DNA from: Desulfobulbaceae bacterium UBA5611
GTDB taxonomy: Bacteria; Desulfobacterota; Desulfobulbia; Desulfobulbales; Desulfocapsaceae
DNA length: 58,247 bases
Direction of reading: 5' to 3'
Assembly (NCBI GenBank): GCA_002424635.1
Contig: DIKT01000080.1
Coordinates: 1-58,247 of the forward strand
This document shows, piece by piece, positions 42,352 through 51,093 of the stretch. The first letter of the stretch is position 1, and each line of letters opens with the position of its first letter. A program made the position numbers and the translations under genes. The notes under the pieces were generated by a model. That model made no database searches. It was not told the DNA's origin and saw nothing but the letters and a program-made list of their open reading frames with translations.

Positions 42352-43674
42352 TTAAATAGTATTTATTTGTTGTGCCAGAAGCTGCATTTTTTTCTCAAAA
42401 TCAGCTTTATTTTTATTGGCATTACCCGTCATCAGGATAGAGCTTTTGTTGTCTGTGTCCTCACGAATATAAAGCCATATGCGCCGATGAGACATAAAAA
42501 AAGCCACGATCAGACCGATAATCATTAAAAAACACCCGGTATATACTACCCATACCCCTGGGTCTTTGGCCACCTGCAAGCCGGTGGCATACATCTGTTT
42601 GGCTGAGATGGTATAATTGCTGGTTGACCGTTCCACGGTGGCTTGCTCGCCATTATCAAGCCAGAAGACGGAGGGCTCACCATTATCATCGTTAAACCAG
42701 ATCTTCATTCTGGTCACAGACTGGCCTTGTCCTTCCGCATTGATAATACCTAACCGGATACCACTTTCCGGCATATTTTGTTGTTGTTGATAAGGAATAA
42801 TGGCGGATTCGCTCACTCCGGTTTTTTTATTAACAATGGTAATGAGAAACTCCTGGTAAGCTTGATAACTTGATTGATAAAAAGTGATCCCCTTATAAGT
42901 GAGCGGGTCGTTGACCACAATGGCTTTTTCTTTTACTACTTTACCATTTTCGAGAATAGCAAGTTGTGAGCGGTAGGACTTGGGCATGCCGTTAGCATAA
43001 AATTCCATATTAAAAAGATCACACCGAACTTCAAAGCCAAGGTCAATAGGGGTTTGAGTGTCAAAGGCATAAATCTTGTCGGTTGATCTGGTCTCAGGAA
43101 GCATGACACTGCCTTTGAAACCAAGGAACGAGCCAATCAGTGCCCCGGCAAATATTACCAGAATAGATGTGTGAACAATGTAGACTCCGGTACGGGTCAT
43201 GGCCCCTTGCTGGGCGAAGAGCAGTATGCCATCATCAACTTTACGTTCTTCAGCCTGCCAGCCATTGGTATTGAGGGCTTGTTTGAGGGAACTGGCAACA
43301 GACTCCGGCCCGCTTGGTGACTGCCACTGGTGTTGCGGCGTCATTTTTTCAAGGCGAGTAACAGGGGTATTAAGATTATCGGCTTTTATCTGGCGCCAGA
43401 CTCCAGGGAATCTTTCCAGGCTGCAGACGATGAGATTTAAGCAGAGCAGTCCCAGAAGAAAGAGAAACCATGCCGAGCTGTACATGTCAGGAGTAAACGA
43501 GAGGATTTGAAAGAGGTTGGCGGTCGATTCTCCAAATTTATCAATGTACCACTGAGCTGACTCTTTCTGAGGAATAACCGTCCCGATGATTGAGGTTATA
43601 GAGAGGATGAACAGAGTAAAAAGGGCGAGTTTGACTGATGCGAAAAAGTCCCAGATTGGATTATTATTCTTCAT
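42352..43674 (-). CDS. ccs1: System II cytochrome c maturation protein Ccs1/ResB
   Basis: This 440-aa ResB-family protein has three N-terminal membrane helices (FFASVKLALFTLFILSITSIIGTVIPQ, then AWFLFLLGLLCLNLIVCSLERFP), a large periplasmic domain (KGITFYQSSYQ is typical), and a fourth helix near the C-terminus (YTGCFLMIIGLIVAFFMSHRRIW). It works with CcsB. ATG 43674 has AGGA 5 nt upstream, so the longer frame to 43767 is unlikely. Confidence 0.92.
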   Translation of the reverse strand: MKNNNPIWDFFASVKLALFTLFILSITSIIGTVIPQKESAQWYIDKFGESTANLFQILSFTPDMYSSAWFLFLLGLLCLNLIVCSLERFPGVWRQIKADNLNTPVTRLEKMTPQHQWQSPSGPESVASSLKQALNTNGWQAEERKVDDGILLFAQQGAMTRTGVYIVHTSILVIFAGALIGSFLGFKGSVMLPETRSTDKIYAFDTQTPIDLGFEVRCDLFNMEFYANGMPKSYRSQLAILENGKVVKEKAIVVNDPLTYKGITFYQSSYQAYQEFLITIVNKKTGVSESAIIPYQQQQNMPESGIRLGIINAEGQGQSVTRMKIWFNDDNGEPSVFWLDNGEQATVERSTSNYTISAKQMYATGLQVAKDPGVWVVYTGCFLMIIGLIVAFFMSHRRIWLYIREDTDNKSSILMTGNANKNKADFEKKMQLLAQQINTI

Positions 43675-44068
43675 ATAGTCCTGTGAGAGAAGTGTTATTT
43701 GTCTACCATTTCTGGCGGTTAAGGATAAAAATTTTCTCTTATTTCTGAATGCAAATATAAATAACATGAATTGAATAAATTATGATACTGAAAAGTTCTT
43801 TTTAATTCATTAATTTTATCTGAGCAAATAGCATAGACTTTGTGCAAGTATTATTTTTTCTCATTAAATAGCTAATAGTTGTTTTTGTATCTGATGTTTT
43901 TGTTTTCCTTTCGTCTATTTTTTAAAGGAAAAAATCTTGCTATTTAATCAGACAATGAGTATAAATTTCCTGGTAATTTGGGACATGTTATACATAATCT
44001 AATATGCTTAGTTGTTATTTTTCTATTTAAGTAATAAAAGGCAGATACGTAAAGGCAAGGAGAGAGTG
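43675..44068. other. AT-rich divergent intergenic region
   Basis: About 390 bp lie between the divergent ccs1 and rpmB genes. The rpmB promoter is proposed at 43937-43965. No gene or structured element is otherwise seen. Confidence 0.5.
43937..43965 (+). promoter_or_regulatory. Putative sigma-70 promoter for rpmB
   Basis: TTGCTA (43937-43942) and TATAAA (43960-43965) have a 17-bp spacer and lie about 100 bp before the rpmB start. Confidence 0.5.
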
Positions 44069-44266
44069 ATGGCAAAGATTTGTGAGATTTGTGGAAAAGG
44101 GCCTGTTACCGGGAATAATGTTTCCCATGCCAATAATAAAACCCGTCGGCGCTGGCTGCCAAATTTGAAAAAAGTTCATATGGTTGCCTCGAGCGGCAAT
44201 GCGGTGAGAGCAAGGGTCTGTACGCGCTGTATACGGTCTGGGTCTGTGGTTAAGCCTGCTGTTTGA
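44069..44266 (+). CDS. rpmB: 50S ribosomal protein L28
   Basis: This 65-aa ribosomal protein starts MAKICEICGKGP and has SHANNKTRRRWLPNLKKV and a second Cys pair CTRC; the two CxxC pairs suggest the zinc-binding form of L28. ATG 44069 is preceded by AAGGAGAGAG, so the longer open frame is not used. A terminator hairpin follows at 44286. Confidence 0.96.
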   Translation: MAKICEICGKGPVTGNNVSHANNKTRRRWLPNLKKVHMVASSGNAVRARVCTRCIRSGSVVKPAV

Positions 44267-44285
44267 GTTTAATCAATATAATTAG

Positions 44286-44319
44286 AAAAGGCGAGTGGCA
44301 TAGTCCATCTCGCCTTTTT
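44286..44319 (+). terminator. Rho-independent terminator after rpmB
   Basis: A 10-bp stem AAAAGGCGAG / CTCGCCTTTT with a 13-nt loop and a T-run lies 19 bp after the rpmB stop and before the next gene. Confidence 0.85.
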
Positions 44320-44336
44320 CCGTTTCGAGGTCTGTA

Positions 44337-44591
44337 ATGTCTGAGAATGAAATTAAATTTCTTTCTTTTCAGGAAGCGGCCAAGTTGGTCGCGGCTATTC
44401 AGGAAGAAGAGAATGTCCATGATCAGGATCGACGTATTCTAACGGTCTATAATCATGATGAGCGTGAGCTCTGCTGGTTTGACTTTGAGGAGGTCTTGCA
44501 GGAGGTCGGACCCGGAGGTAAGCAGGAGCAGCAGGCCGCAGTACAGAATTATATCCTTCATCATATCCCAGAGTGGGTGTTGGACCTGTAG
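44337..44591 (+). CDS. Small acidic protein of unknown function
   Basis: The 84-aa protein has a GAGG SD 6 nt before its ATG. It is rich in Glu, Asp and Gln (LVAAIQEEENVHDQDRR, WFDFEEVLQEVGPGG) and ends in an aromatic, hydrophobic stretch (HHIPEWVLDL). No known family is recognised. It lies between the rpmB terminator and a lipoprotein gene. Confidence 0.6.
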   Translation: MSENEIKFLSFQEAAKLVAAIQEEENVHDQDRRILTVYNHDERELCWFDFEEVLQEVGPGGKQEQQAAVQNYILHHIPEWVLDL

Positions 44592-44658
44592 AGAAAATCA
44601 GCGCCGAGCCATTGACTGTGCTGGCCGGTAAATAAACTTTTATCTCTAGGAGAGTGCC

Positions 44659-45021
44659 ATGTTTGCTATGCATAACCAGCGGCTTAAAGTTTTATTTCTG
44701 TCCTGTCCTCTCCTTATCTTTCTGGTTTCCGGCTGTGCTCCTTCTATTCAAGACGGAACAGCTGCCTCGGCAAATATCCAGGATAATGTCAGTACCGTAA
44801 AAGGGAAGGTGCAGAAAATCATGCCTGAAGAGGGTATTTTGATTGTAGCTTCCTCAAAGGGTGATCATCTTACCCTGAAGTTTACGGAACAGACACCGAT
44901 AAAGGGTGGGACAAGCAATGATCTAGTCAGGTCTAATCCTGTCAGGGTGAGTTATATTATAGAAGGTGAGCAGAACAGGGTTGTCTCTATTGAAATCCTG
45001 CCCCAAGGGTCATGTCACTAG
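44659..45021 (+). CDS. Small putative lipoprotein
   Basis: The 120-aa protein has a lipoprotein signal (FLSCPLLIFLVSGC, lipid Cys about residue 26) and a beta-rich domain (VKGKVQKIMPEEGILIVASSKGDHLTLKF) that looks like a small OB or SH3-like barrel. AGGAGAG precedes the ATG. The TAG stop lies inside the CTAG that starts the half copy of the palindromic element. Function unknown. Confidence 0.7.
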   Translation: MFAMHNQRLKVLFLSCPLLIFLVSGCAPSIQDGTAASANIQDNVSTVKGKVQKIMPEEGILIVASSKGDHLTLKFTEQTPIKGGTSNDLVRSNPVRVSYIIEGEQNRVVSIEILPQGSCH

Positions 45022-45082
45022 ATGGTGCCATGAAAAATGGTCTTTTCGCCTCACTCGGCGTTATGCGCAAATTTTATGCGGG
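45018..45082. repeat. Half copy of the palindromic element (copy 4)
   Basis: Starting at CTAG, the first 65 bp match the left half of copy 1: ATGGTGCC, TGAAAAATGGTCTTTT, CACTCGGCGTTATG and CAAATTTTATGCGGGA, with CGTTATG at the same position (43). The match stops before the conserved loop. The convergent SDR gene ends 5 bp further on. It is a truncated copy. Confidence 0.75.
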
Positions 45083-45087
45083 ACTTT

Positions 45088-45918
45088 CTAAACCAGAATT
45101 CCCGTCGGCATATCCGGTGTCTGGTCCCCGCCTAAAAAATATCCTCCATCCATACGCACGATACTGCCGGTTAAAAAAGTAGCCTCAGCTAATAGATAGA
45201 AAATAGCGTCAGCCACTTCTTCCGGGGTGCCGGTACGTTGCAGCAGGGTATGAGCCAGCAGTTGCTGTTTTTGCTCCTCTTTCATAATTGCCCAACCTTT
45301 AGTCTCCTCGCCGTGCCGATGCTGGATCAGGCCGAGCATCAGTTCGTTTACCCTAATGGTCGGGGCTGCCTCTCTGGCCCAGGTTTCAGTAAAAGAAGAA
45401 ATAGCCCTGTTGGCTGCGCTGTAGGCATCATTGAAAAGAAGAGCAGCCGGCCCCCCTCTTCCCATCAGAGCAGAGATTGAGGAGATATTGACGACAGCAC
45501 CAGCGCCTGATTGTCTCATTAGCGGCAGACAATGATGGAATAAAAGCCACTTGGCCTTGAGTGTGGTATTAACTTCCAGGTCCCATTGCTCATGATTGGG
45601 AGTTAGGTCATAAGAGCCATGGACAATAGGCATACCGCCCCGTTCTATATTGTTGACCAGAAAATGAAGGGTCCCAAAATGGTTCCTGATAGTTGTCACC
45701 ATCTCCTGCACCTGCTGCTGCTCTCTTAAATCAACTGGCAGGATCAGGATCTCAACCTCTGACTGCTTGAACTCCTCCTTCATTTCCTGGATGGAATCGG
45801 GCCAATCAAAGATGGGCAGGATCAGATTGACCCCTCTCTCCGCCAGTTTTCTGGCAATGGCCCGACCAATTGCCCTTGACGCGCCGGGAATCAAAGCGGT
45901 TTTTCCTCTTAACGGCAT
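45088..45918 (-). CDS. SDR-family protein with Asn at the catalytic Lys
   Basis: The 276-aa protein has a Rossmann fold of the short-chain dehydrogenase type: GASRAIGRAIA (12-22), VDLRE, NNIERGG in place of NNAG, the catalytic Ser region (VNISSISA, about 144-150) and a C-terminal GxxGG end (SIVRMDGGYFLGG). The active-site YxxxK reads YSAAN (Tyr166, Asn170), so the usual Lys is missing. It may bind NAD(P) without normal dehydrogenase activity, or use a varied mechanism. AGGAGA precedes the ATG. It is monocistronic and converges with a small lipoprotein gene. Confidence 0.8.
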   Translation of the reverse strand: MPLRGKTALIPGASRAIGRAIARKLAERGVNLILPIFDWPDSIQEMKEEFKQSEVEILILPVDLREQQQVQEMVTTIRNHFGTLHFLVNNIERGGMPIVHGSYDLTPNHEQWDLEVNTTLKAKWLLFHHCLPLMRQSGAGAVVNISSISALMGRGGPAALLFNDAYSAANRAISSFTETWAREAAPTIRVNELMLGLIQHRHGEETKGWAIMKEEQKQQLLAHTLLQRTGTPEEVADAIFYLLAEATFLTGSIVRMDGGYFLGGDQTPDMPTGILV

Positions 45919-46112
45919 GAACAGTCTCCTTTTAATCTTATCGTGATCTGGGATTATGATTATAATTTTTGACCGGACTGCTACCTCTATGGCTCGAATC
46001 CTGCTGAACGATTTCTGTTCTTGTAAATAATCAACCAGGATATAGAATAACTGTCATTTTACAATTTTATTAAAATTCTAACTTCCATGAATCTGTCCTG
46101 CAAGGTGTAATA

Positions 46113-48980
46113 ATGAAATGGCTCAATATGTACTTCTTTTTAGCTCTTGTCCTGCTCTTTTCTAGTCAAGCGGCCGTATCTGGCGAGTCAGCAATCAATG
46201 ACAACCAGGAACAACGCTGCCTGAACGCAGCCTGGGCTCATGAGAAGAGTGATCTTAGCCCAGATCCTGCTGTGATCTTTGGTCGGCTGGACAATGGTTT
46301 TCGCTATGTTCTGTTGAAAAATCAGGAGCCGAAGGGGCGGGTCGGTATTCATTTGAATGTCCAGGCGGGATCATTGCATGAGACGGAAAAGCAGCGGGGC
46401 ATAGCTCATTTTCTTGAACATATGGTTTTTAATGGCTCAACCCATTTTCCGCCGGGCTCCTTGGTTGATTATTTTCAGTCCATTGGCATGAGCTTTGGTG
46501 GCGATACCAATGCCCATACCAGTTTTGATGAGACTGTCTATAAAATCTTGTTGCCCAGCGCCAAACGTGAAGAAATGGAGAAGGGACTGCTGGTCATGGC
46601 TGATTATGCGCGTGGTGCTATGTTGACAGAGCAGGAGATTGAGCGGGAGCGTGGTGTTATTCTGTCGGAAAAACGGGCTCGTGATTCGGTAGGTTATCGT
46701 AGCCATGAGGCTGGGCTGGCTTTTACTTTACGCGGGACCATAATTCCTGAACGTATGCCCATTGGTATTTTTGAAACCCTGCACAAAGCCGATCGTGGGA
46801 TCATGAAGACCTTTTATGATGCGTGGTATAGACCGGAAAAGATGATCCTGGTGGTGGTAGGTGATTTTGATACGGCCCTGGCGGAGTCCCTGATTCAGGA
46901 GCGTTTTCAAGGGTTGCGAGGTGAAGGAGCAGCGCCTGTTTGTCCCGATTTTGGCCAAGTAAGCCATGCACCAACCGAGTTTTTTTATCATCAGGAACCG
47001 GAAATGGGCTCCACCGAAATAACCATTGAAACAGTATGGAATGAACTGGAGGCTAATGATTCTCTGGCCCTGCAGACCCGTAATATACATGAGTCGGCAG
47101 CAAGTCGTATTATTCAGCATCGCCTGGAACAACTTCGGGAGCAGACAAATGCTTCTTTTATTGAAGGTCAATCGCAAAGCGGCATCTTTCTCGGTCGTAT
47201 TGGCTATGGTGCCATCAGTGTCAAAACCAATCCGGAAAAGTGGCAGTCAGCTCTGGAATTGATCGAACAAGTTCTGCGCCAGGCCTTGGTCTATGGCTTT
47301 ACCGACCAGGAAGTGCAACGGGTGCAAAAGGAGATGTTGACAGAACTTGAGTCGGCCGCGCTCACGTCGGTAACCCGTGATAGTCAAGAGTTGGCTTCGT
47401 ATGTGATACAAAGACTTAACCGCAATAAGGTTATAATGTCACCGCAACAAGAGAAGAAAGTGTTGTCTCCTGTAATTGAAAAAATGGCAGCAACAGAAAT
47501 CCATAATAGCCTGCAAAAGATTTGGAGTAATGACACACGGTTGATTCAGGTGGTCGGCAATGCCATTATTGCCGAAAAAGATCCTGAGCTCCAGATCAAA
47601 AAGGTCTATGAGTTGGCCACGACCAAAAAGGTGAGCCCGCCGCAATCAGGGGCTGATCTGGTTTTTCCATACCACAGGTTTACTGCCGATAAGAGTCCAG
47701 CCCGGCAGCAGCTTCTCTCCGCGGTCGATGGAGAGCGCCTTGTTTTTGCTAATGGCGTGGTTGTAAATCTGAAGCAGACAAAATTTCAGGATAATGAAGT
47801 CCAGCTTTCGGCTGATTTCGGTCATGGTAAGCAGGGGGAGCCTCGTCCTGGTCTCGCTGTGCTTGCGGAACAGGTCATCAACGATTCCGGAACAAGCAAG
47901 CTCACAAGATCAGAGCTTGAGCGGGTGCTGGCCGGCAGTACGGTTAAGCTTGATTTTAAGATCAATGAGGCCAGTTTTTCCTGGAAGGGCTCGGCGGTCA
48001 ATAAAGATCTGGAGCTTCTTTTTCAGATGTTGCAAGCGCGCCTGGCCGATCCGGTTGTGCGTGAGGACGTTTATAAAATGGCGATGCAGGGCTTTGAACA
48101 GATGTATGGCCAGATGGCCCGTGATGTGAACGGGGTCATGCAATTATCAGGAGAATCCTTTCTGGCCGGTGGTCATAGCTCCTTTGGTCTGCCGCCTTGG
48201 CAAGAATTTGCCGCCCTGACAGTTGATCATGTTCACTCCTGGGTCAAACCTGCCAGTCTGTCAGGGGAGCTGGAGATCTCACTGGTTGGAGACTTTGATC
48301 TGCAACCAGTGCGGGAGCTGGCCAGGACCTATCTGGCACCGCTGGCCAAAAGGGAACAGAGTAAGCTGATCGCGGAGCAGCTGCATTTTCCGGCCGGTAA
48401 AACCCTGCAGTTGACAGTAGACTCATCAATTGATAAGGCCATGCTGGTGGTGGCCTGGCCCACAGCCGATTTTTGGAATATTGAAAGAACCAGGCGTCTT
48501 TATCTGTTAACCAATATTTTTTCAGACAGGTTACGCAAAGTTATCCGCGAGAAATTGGGAGCGACTTATTCTCCGCAGGTTTTTAATCATCCCAGCAGGA
48601 TTTATCCCGGCTATGGTGTCTTGCGGGCGCAGTTGATTGTTGATCCAGCTCAGATTGATCTCCTGAGCCGTGAAGTGATGCAGGTGGCCGGCGATCTATG
48701 GAAATCAGGAGTGACGGCCGAGGAACTGGAGCGGGCCAAGGCCCCCATGCTTACTGCTCTGAAGGATATGGTACGGACCAATGGCTACTGGCTGAATTCG
48801 GTTTTTTCTCTATCCTCACGTTACCCGCAGCAACTTGAGTGGCCGGCCACCATTCTCTCAGGTTTCGAAGCGGTGACCAGCGAACAGTTGGCCACCTTAG
48901 CTCGTGAATACCTGGATCCGGCCAAAGTGGCCATGGTGATGATTGTGCCGGAGAAGCAGGAAGCAAAAACTAAGAAATAG
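46113..48980 (+). CDS. Periplasmic M16 (pitrilysin/insulinase) metallopeptidase
   Basis: The 955-aa precursor has a signal peptide (MYFFLALVLLFSSQAAVSG) and four M16 domains. The first holds the inverted zinc site HFLEH and the downstream Glu region (ERERGVILSEKRARD). The second half (from about 540) is the non-catalytic partner with the RxxY-like end (LGATYSPQVF). Such enzymes degrade peptides in the envelope. SD AAGG is 8 nt before the ATG. It converges with the Usp gene. Confidence 0.92.
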   Translation: MKWLNMYFFLALVLLFSSQAAVSGESAINDNQEQRCLNAAWAHEKSDLSPDPAVIFGRLDNGFRYVLLKNQEPKGRVGIHLNVQAGSLHETEKQRGIAHFLEHMVFNGSTHFPPGSLVDYFQSIGMSFGGDTNAHTSFDETVYKILLPSAKREEMEKGLLVMADYARGAMLTEQEIERERGVILSEKRARDSVGYRSHEAGLAFTLRGTIIPERMPIGIFETLHKADRGIMKTFYDAWYRPEKMILVVVGDFDTALAESLIQERFQGLRGEGAAPVCPDFGQVSHAPTEFFYHQEPEMGSTEITIETVWNELEANDSLALQTRNIHESAASRIIQHRLEQLREQTNASFIEGQSQSGIFLGRIGYGAISVKTNPEKWQSALELIEQVLRQALVYGFTDQEVQRVQKEMLTELESAALTSVTRDSQELASYVIQRLNRNKVIMSPQQEKKVLSPVIEKMAATEIHNSLQKIWSNDTRLIQVVGNAIIAEKDPELQIKKVYELATTKKVSPPQSGADLVFPYHRFTADKSPARQQLLSAVDGERLVFANGVVVNLKQTKFQDNEVQLSADFGHGKQGEPRPGLAVLAEQVINDSGTSKLTRSELERVLAGSTVKLDFKINEASFSWKGSAVNKDLELLFQMLQARLADPVVREDVYKMAMQGFEQMYGQMARDVNGVMQLSGESFLAGGHSSFGLPPWQEFAALTVDHVHSWVKPASLSGELEISLVGDFDLQPVRELARTYLAPLAKREQSKLIAEQLHFPAGKTLQLTVDSSIDKAMLVVAWPTADFWNIERTRRLYLLTNIFSDRLRKVIREKLGATYSPQVFNHPSRIYPGYGVLRAQLIVDPAQIDLLSREVMQVAGDLWKSGVTAEELERAKAPMLTALKDMVRTNGYWLNSVFSLSSRYPQQLEWPATILSGFEAVTSEQLATLAREYLDPAKVAMVMIVPEKQEAKTKK

Positions 48981-48996
48981 CTCTTGTTTATAGCTG

Positions 48997-49926
48997 TCAG
49001 CCGACGACCCAGAGAGTGATGTCCTGGCCTTTGTTGATGGTGCGCTCGGAGACGCCGCCCAGGATGCCCTTGGCCGTCCCGTCGCCCCGTCTGCCAATGA
49101 CGATTGTTCCACACTGATATTTATCCGCCTGACGGAGAATACCAGAGGCCGCTCCTATATCGGCCGTCTCTGGTAGAATGATAATATTATTCTCCGGGAT
49201 GCCGGCCTCGATCAGCAGCTGGGTTGGGCCGCGAAAGAGATGGTCGTCTTCCGTTAAATAGGTATCGCACCATTCTTGGTCCCAGAGATGATAGAAGGAC
49301 TCAGGGTGGGCAGCAATTGTTTTCCCCAGAAAACGACGACAGTGGAAAAGAAAAATGGTGATATCCTTTCGTCCTGCCATGATATGGGCCAAGTGGTCAA
49401 TGGCCATTAAGGAGGGAAGAGAGCCATCCACCGGCGCCAGGAAATTTTTGTTTGTCACTTCGCCATCAAGGATCCACAACGGTATCTGGTGGCAGTTGTT
49501 GAGCATGGTTGCCGACACCGATCCCAGAAGCATTTTACTGACAGCATTTAAGCCCCGGCGACCAATCAGGATACTATCCATCAGCAGTTGTTCGGCCTGA
49601 CGTTGAATAGTGTTTCCAATATCATGATTGGTTATAGCTACTGATGAATTTATGCGTTGAGGCGGAATCTGCAGACTGACCAGTTTAGCAGTGGCATTCT
49701 CAAGCAATTGTTCAGCTGTCAGTCTTTTCCTCTCAATGCCGGACGCTTCCGGGAGTAAGGAATTTTTGCTGTCTACAGCAGGAGCAATAACGCTCTGATT
49801 TGCACTTATACAAGTCAGGAGATGAAAGTTGATGTCATAGTCTTCGGCAAAAAGAAAGGCTACATATTCCAGAGACTGGCTGGAATAGATGGAGCCATCA
49901 ACGGCAATCAGTAGATGTTTTTTCAT
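48997..49926 (-). CDS. Tandem universal stress protein
   Basis: The 309-aa protein has two Usp domains. Each ends in the ATP-binding pattern GxxG-N9-G(S/T): GRRGLNAVSKMLLGSVSATM in the first and IGRRGDGTAKGILGGVSERT in the second. Both therefore look able to bind ATP. Usp proteins serve stress survival; the target is unknown. It is the downstream neighbour of an SDR gene on the same strand (26-bp gap). Confidence 0.9.
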   Translation of the reverse strand: MKKHLLIAVDGSIYSSQSLEYVAFLFAEDYDINFHLLTCISANQSVIAPAVDSKNSLLPEASGIERKRLTAEQLLENATAKLVSLQIPPQRINSSVAITNHDIGNTIQRQAEQLLMDSILIGRRGLNAVSKMLLGSVSATMLNNCHQIPLWILDGEVTNKNFLAPVDGSLPSLMAIDHLAHIMAGRKDITIFLFHCRRFLGKTIAAHPESFYHLWDQEWCDTYLTEDDHLFRGPTQLLIEAGIPENNIIILPETADIGAASGILRQADKYQCGTIVIGRRGDGTAKGILGGVSERTINKGQDITLWVVG

Positions 49927-49952
49927 AATTTTTGTGGTCAGGAAAGACTAAT

Positions 49953-50768
49953 TCAGCCACCTGCCGCAAAAGCAGGATAGAGGGCCATGCCGCCATCAAC
50001 CAGCAGGCTGGTGCCATGTATATAATCAGACTCATCGGAGGCAAGCCACAGTGCCGCCCGGGCTATCTCCGCCGGTTCGCCAATCCGTTTATAAGGAATC
50101 AGGTTTAGCAGTTCTCTTTCGGCGTCAGGGCTTTGCCGGACGGAGCGATTGATTGGGGTGTTAATGGCTCCCGGGGCAATACTGTTGATCCGTATTTTTT
50201 GCGGTCCCAATTCCTGGGCAATGCTCTTCATGAACAACATAAGCCCGCCTTTGGAGGCTGCATAATTGACATGTCCGGCCCAGGGGATGATTTCATGGAC
50301 GGAACTTATAAAGATAATTTTACCTAAGGCCCGGGAACGCTCCGGGATCATGCCGCGTCGGATAAACTCGCGGACCGCTTCCTGGGCGCATAAAAAAGCA
50401 GCAGTCAGGTTGATGTCCATTACCCGGTGCCATTGCTCAAGAGTCATATCGAGAAAGGCGGCATCCTGTTGCACTCCGGCATTGTTGATCAGGATGTCAA
50501 TAGTCCCAAAAGTCTTGATAGTCAACTGGAACATGTCGGCAACATCCTCTTTGTTGCTGACATCAGCCTTAATGGCAATGGCTTGGCCGCCAGCCCTGGT
50601 GATCTGAGCGACGACTTTATTTGCGTCATCTCTGTTGCCGAAATAGTTAACTGTCACGTTGGCCCCGGCACTGCCGAGCTCCCTGGCAATGGCGGAGCCG
50701 ATACCGGAACTGGCCCCGGTCACGACAGCCGTCTGGCCGGTTAGACTTTGTTTATTGTCGGCACGCAT
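49953..50768 (-). CDS. Glucose-1-dehydrogenase-like SDR oxidoreductase
   Basis: The 271-aa protein is a classical SDR: TGASSGIGSAIA for NAD(P) binding, NNAGVQQ, catalytic Ser in FISSVHE, YAASK (Tyr and Lys present), and INSIAPGAINTPIN. The best resemblance is to glucose 1-dehydrogenases (VHEIIPWAGHVNYAASKGG). The substrate is not proven. ATG 50768 with AAGGAG upstream is preferred over a TTG at 50774. It is followed by the Usp gene and preceded by a ferredoxin gene on the same strand, so the sugar dehydrogenase, ferredoxin, SDR and Usp genes form one co-directional group. Confidence 0.88.
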   Translation of the reverse strand: MRADNKQSLTGQTAVVTGASSGIGSAIARELGSAGANVTVNYFGNRDDANKVVAQITRAGGQAIAIKADVSNKEDVADMFQLTIKTFGTIDILINNAGVQQDAAFLDMTLEQWHRVMDINLTAAFLCAQEAVREFIRRGMIPERSRALGKIIFISSVHEIIPWAGHVNYAASKGGLMLFMKSIAQELGPQKIRINSIAPGAINTPINRSVRQSPDAERELLNLIPYKRIGEPAEIARAALWLASDESDYIHGTSLLVDGGMALYPAFAAGG

Positions 50769-50846
50769 CCGCAACAGGCTCCTTTGTCATCAAAAAGGCA
50801 AATAAACCAAGATAAAACCTGAGCTAGCCCGCTTCTTCTCTTAAAA

Positions 50847-51032
50847 TCAACTGATTGAAATAGCTCCGGAAGGACATTCGTCCATGGCTTTTTGTACTTT
50901 ATCTTCCCGGTTCGGCGGCACCTGTCCGACTTTTACCTGGGATTTGCCATCTTTGAGCTCAAAAATATCCGGAGCGATAGCGGCACAATTTCCGGAACCG
51001 ATGCATACTTCCTGATCAACTATTACTTTCAT
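50847..51032 (-). CDS. Small ferredoxin, probably [3Fe-4S]
   Basis: The 61-aa protein has Cys10, Cys16 and Cys53 (VCIGSGNC and ECPSG). The second Cys of the usual CxxCxxC is replaced, the pattern of P450-type [3Fe-4S] ferredoxins; the single cluster could convert to 4Fe-4S with another ligand. Strong SD AGGAGGAG. It lies between an SDR and a PQQ-type sugar dehydrogenase on the same strand and may serve one of them. No P450 gene is seen. Confidence 0.9.
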   Translation of the reverse strand: MKVIVDQEVCIGSGNCAAIAPDIFELKDGKSQVKVGQVPPNREDKVQKAMDECPSGAISIS

Positions 51033-51093
51033 TGTTTCTCCTCCTGAGTTATGTTTATTCAGAAAATTTTCATGAATCAGGTTTGTGGTTTCC

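Noticed and set aside
50847..51032. P450 redox system around the [3Fe-4S]-type ferredoxin
   Set aside because: No cytochrome P450 or ferredoxin reductase gene in the neighbourhood.
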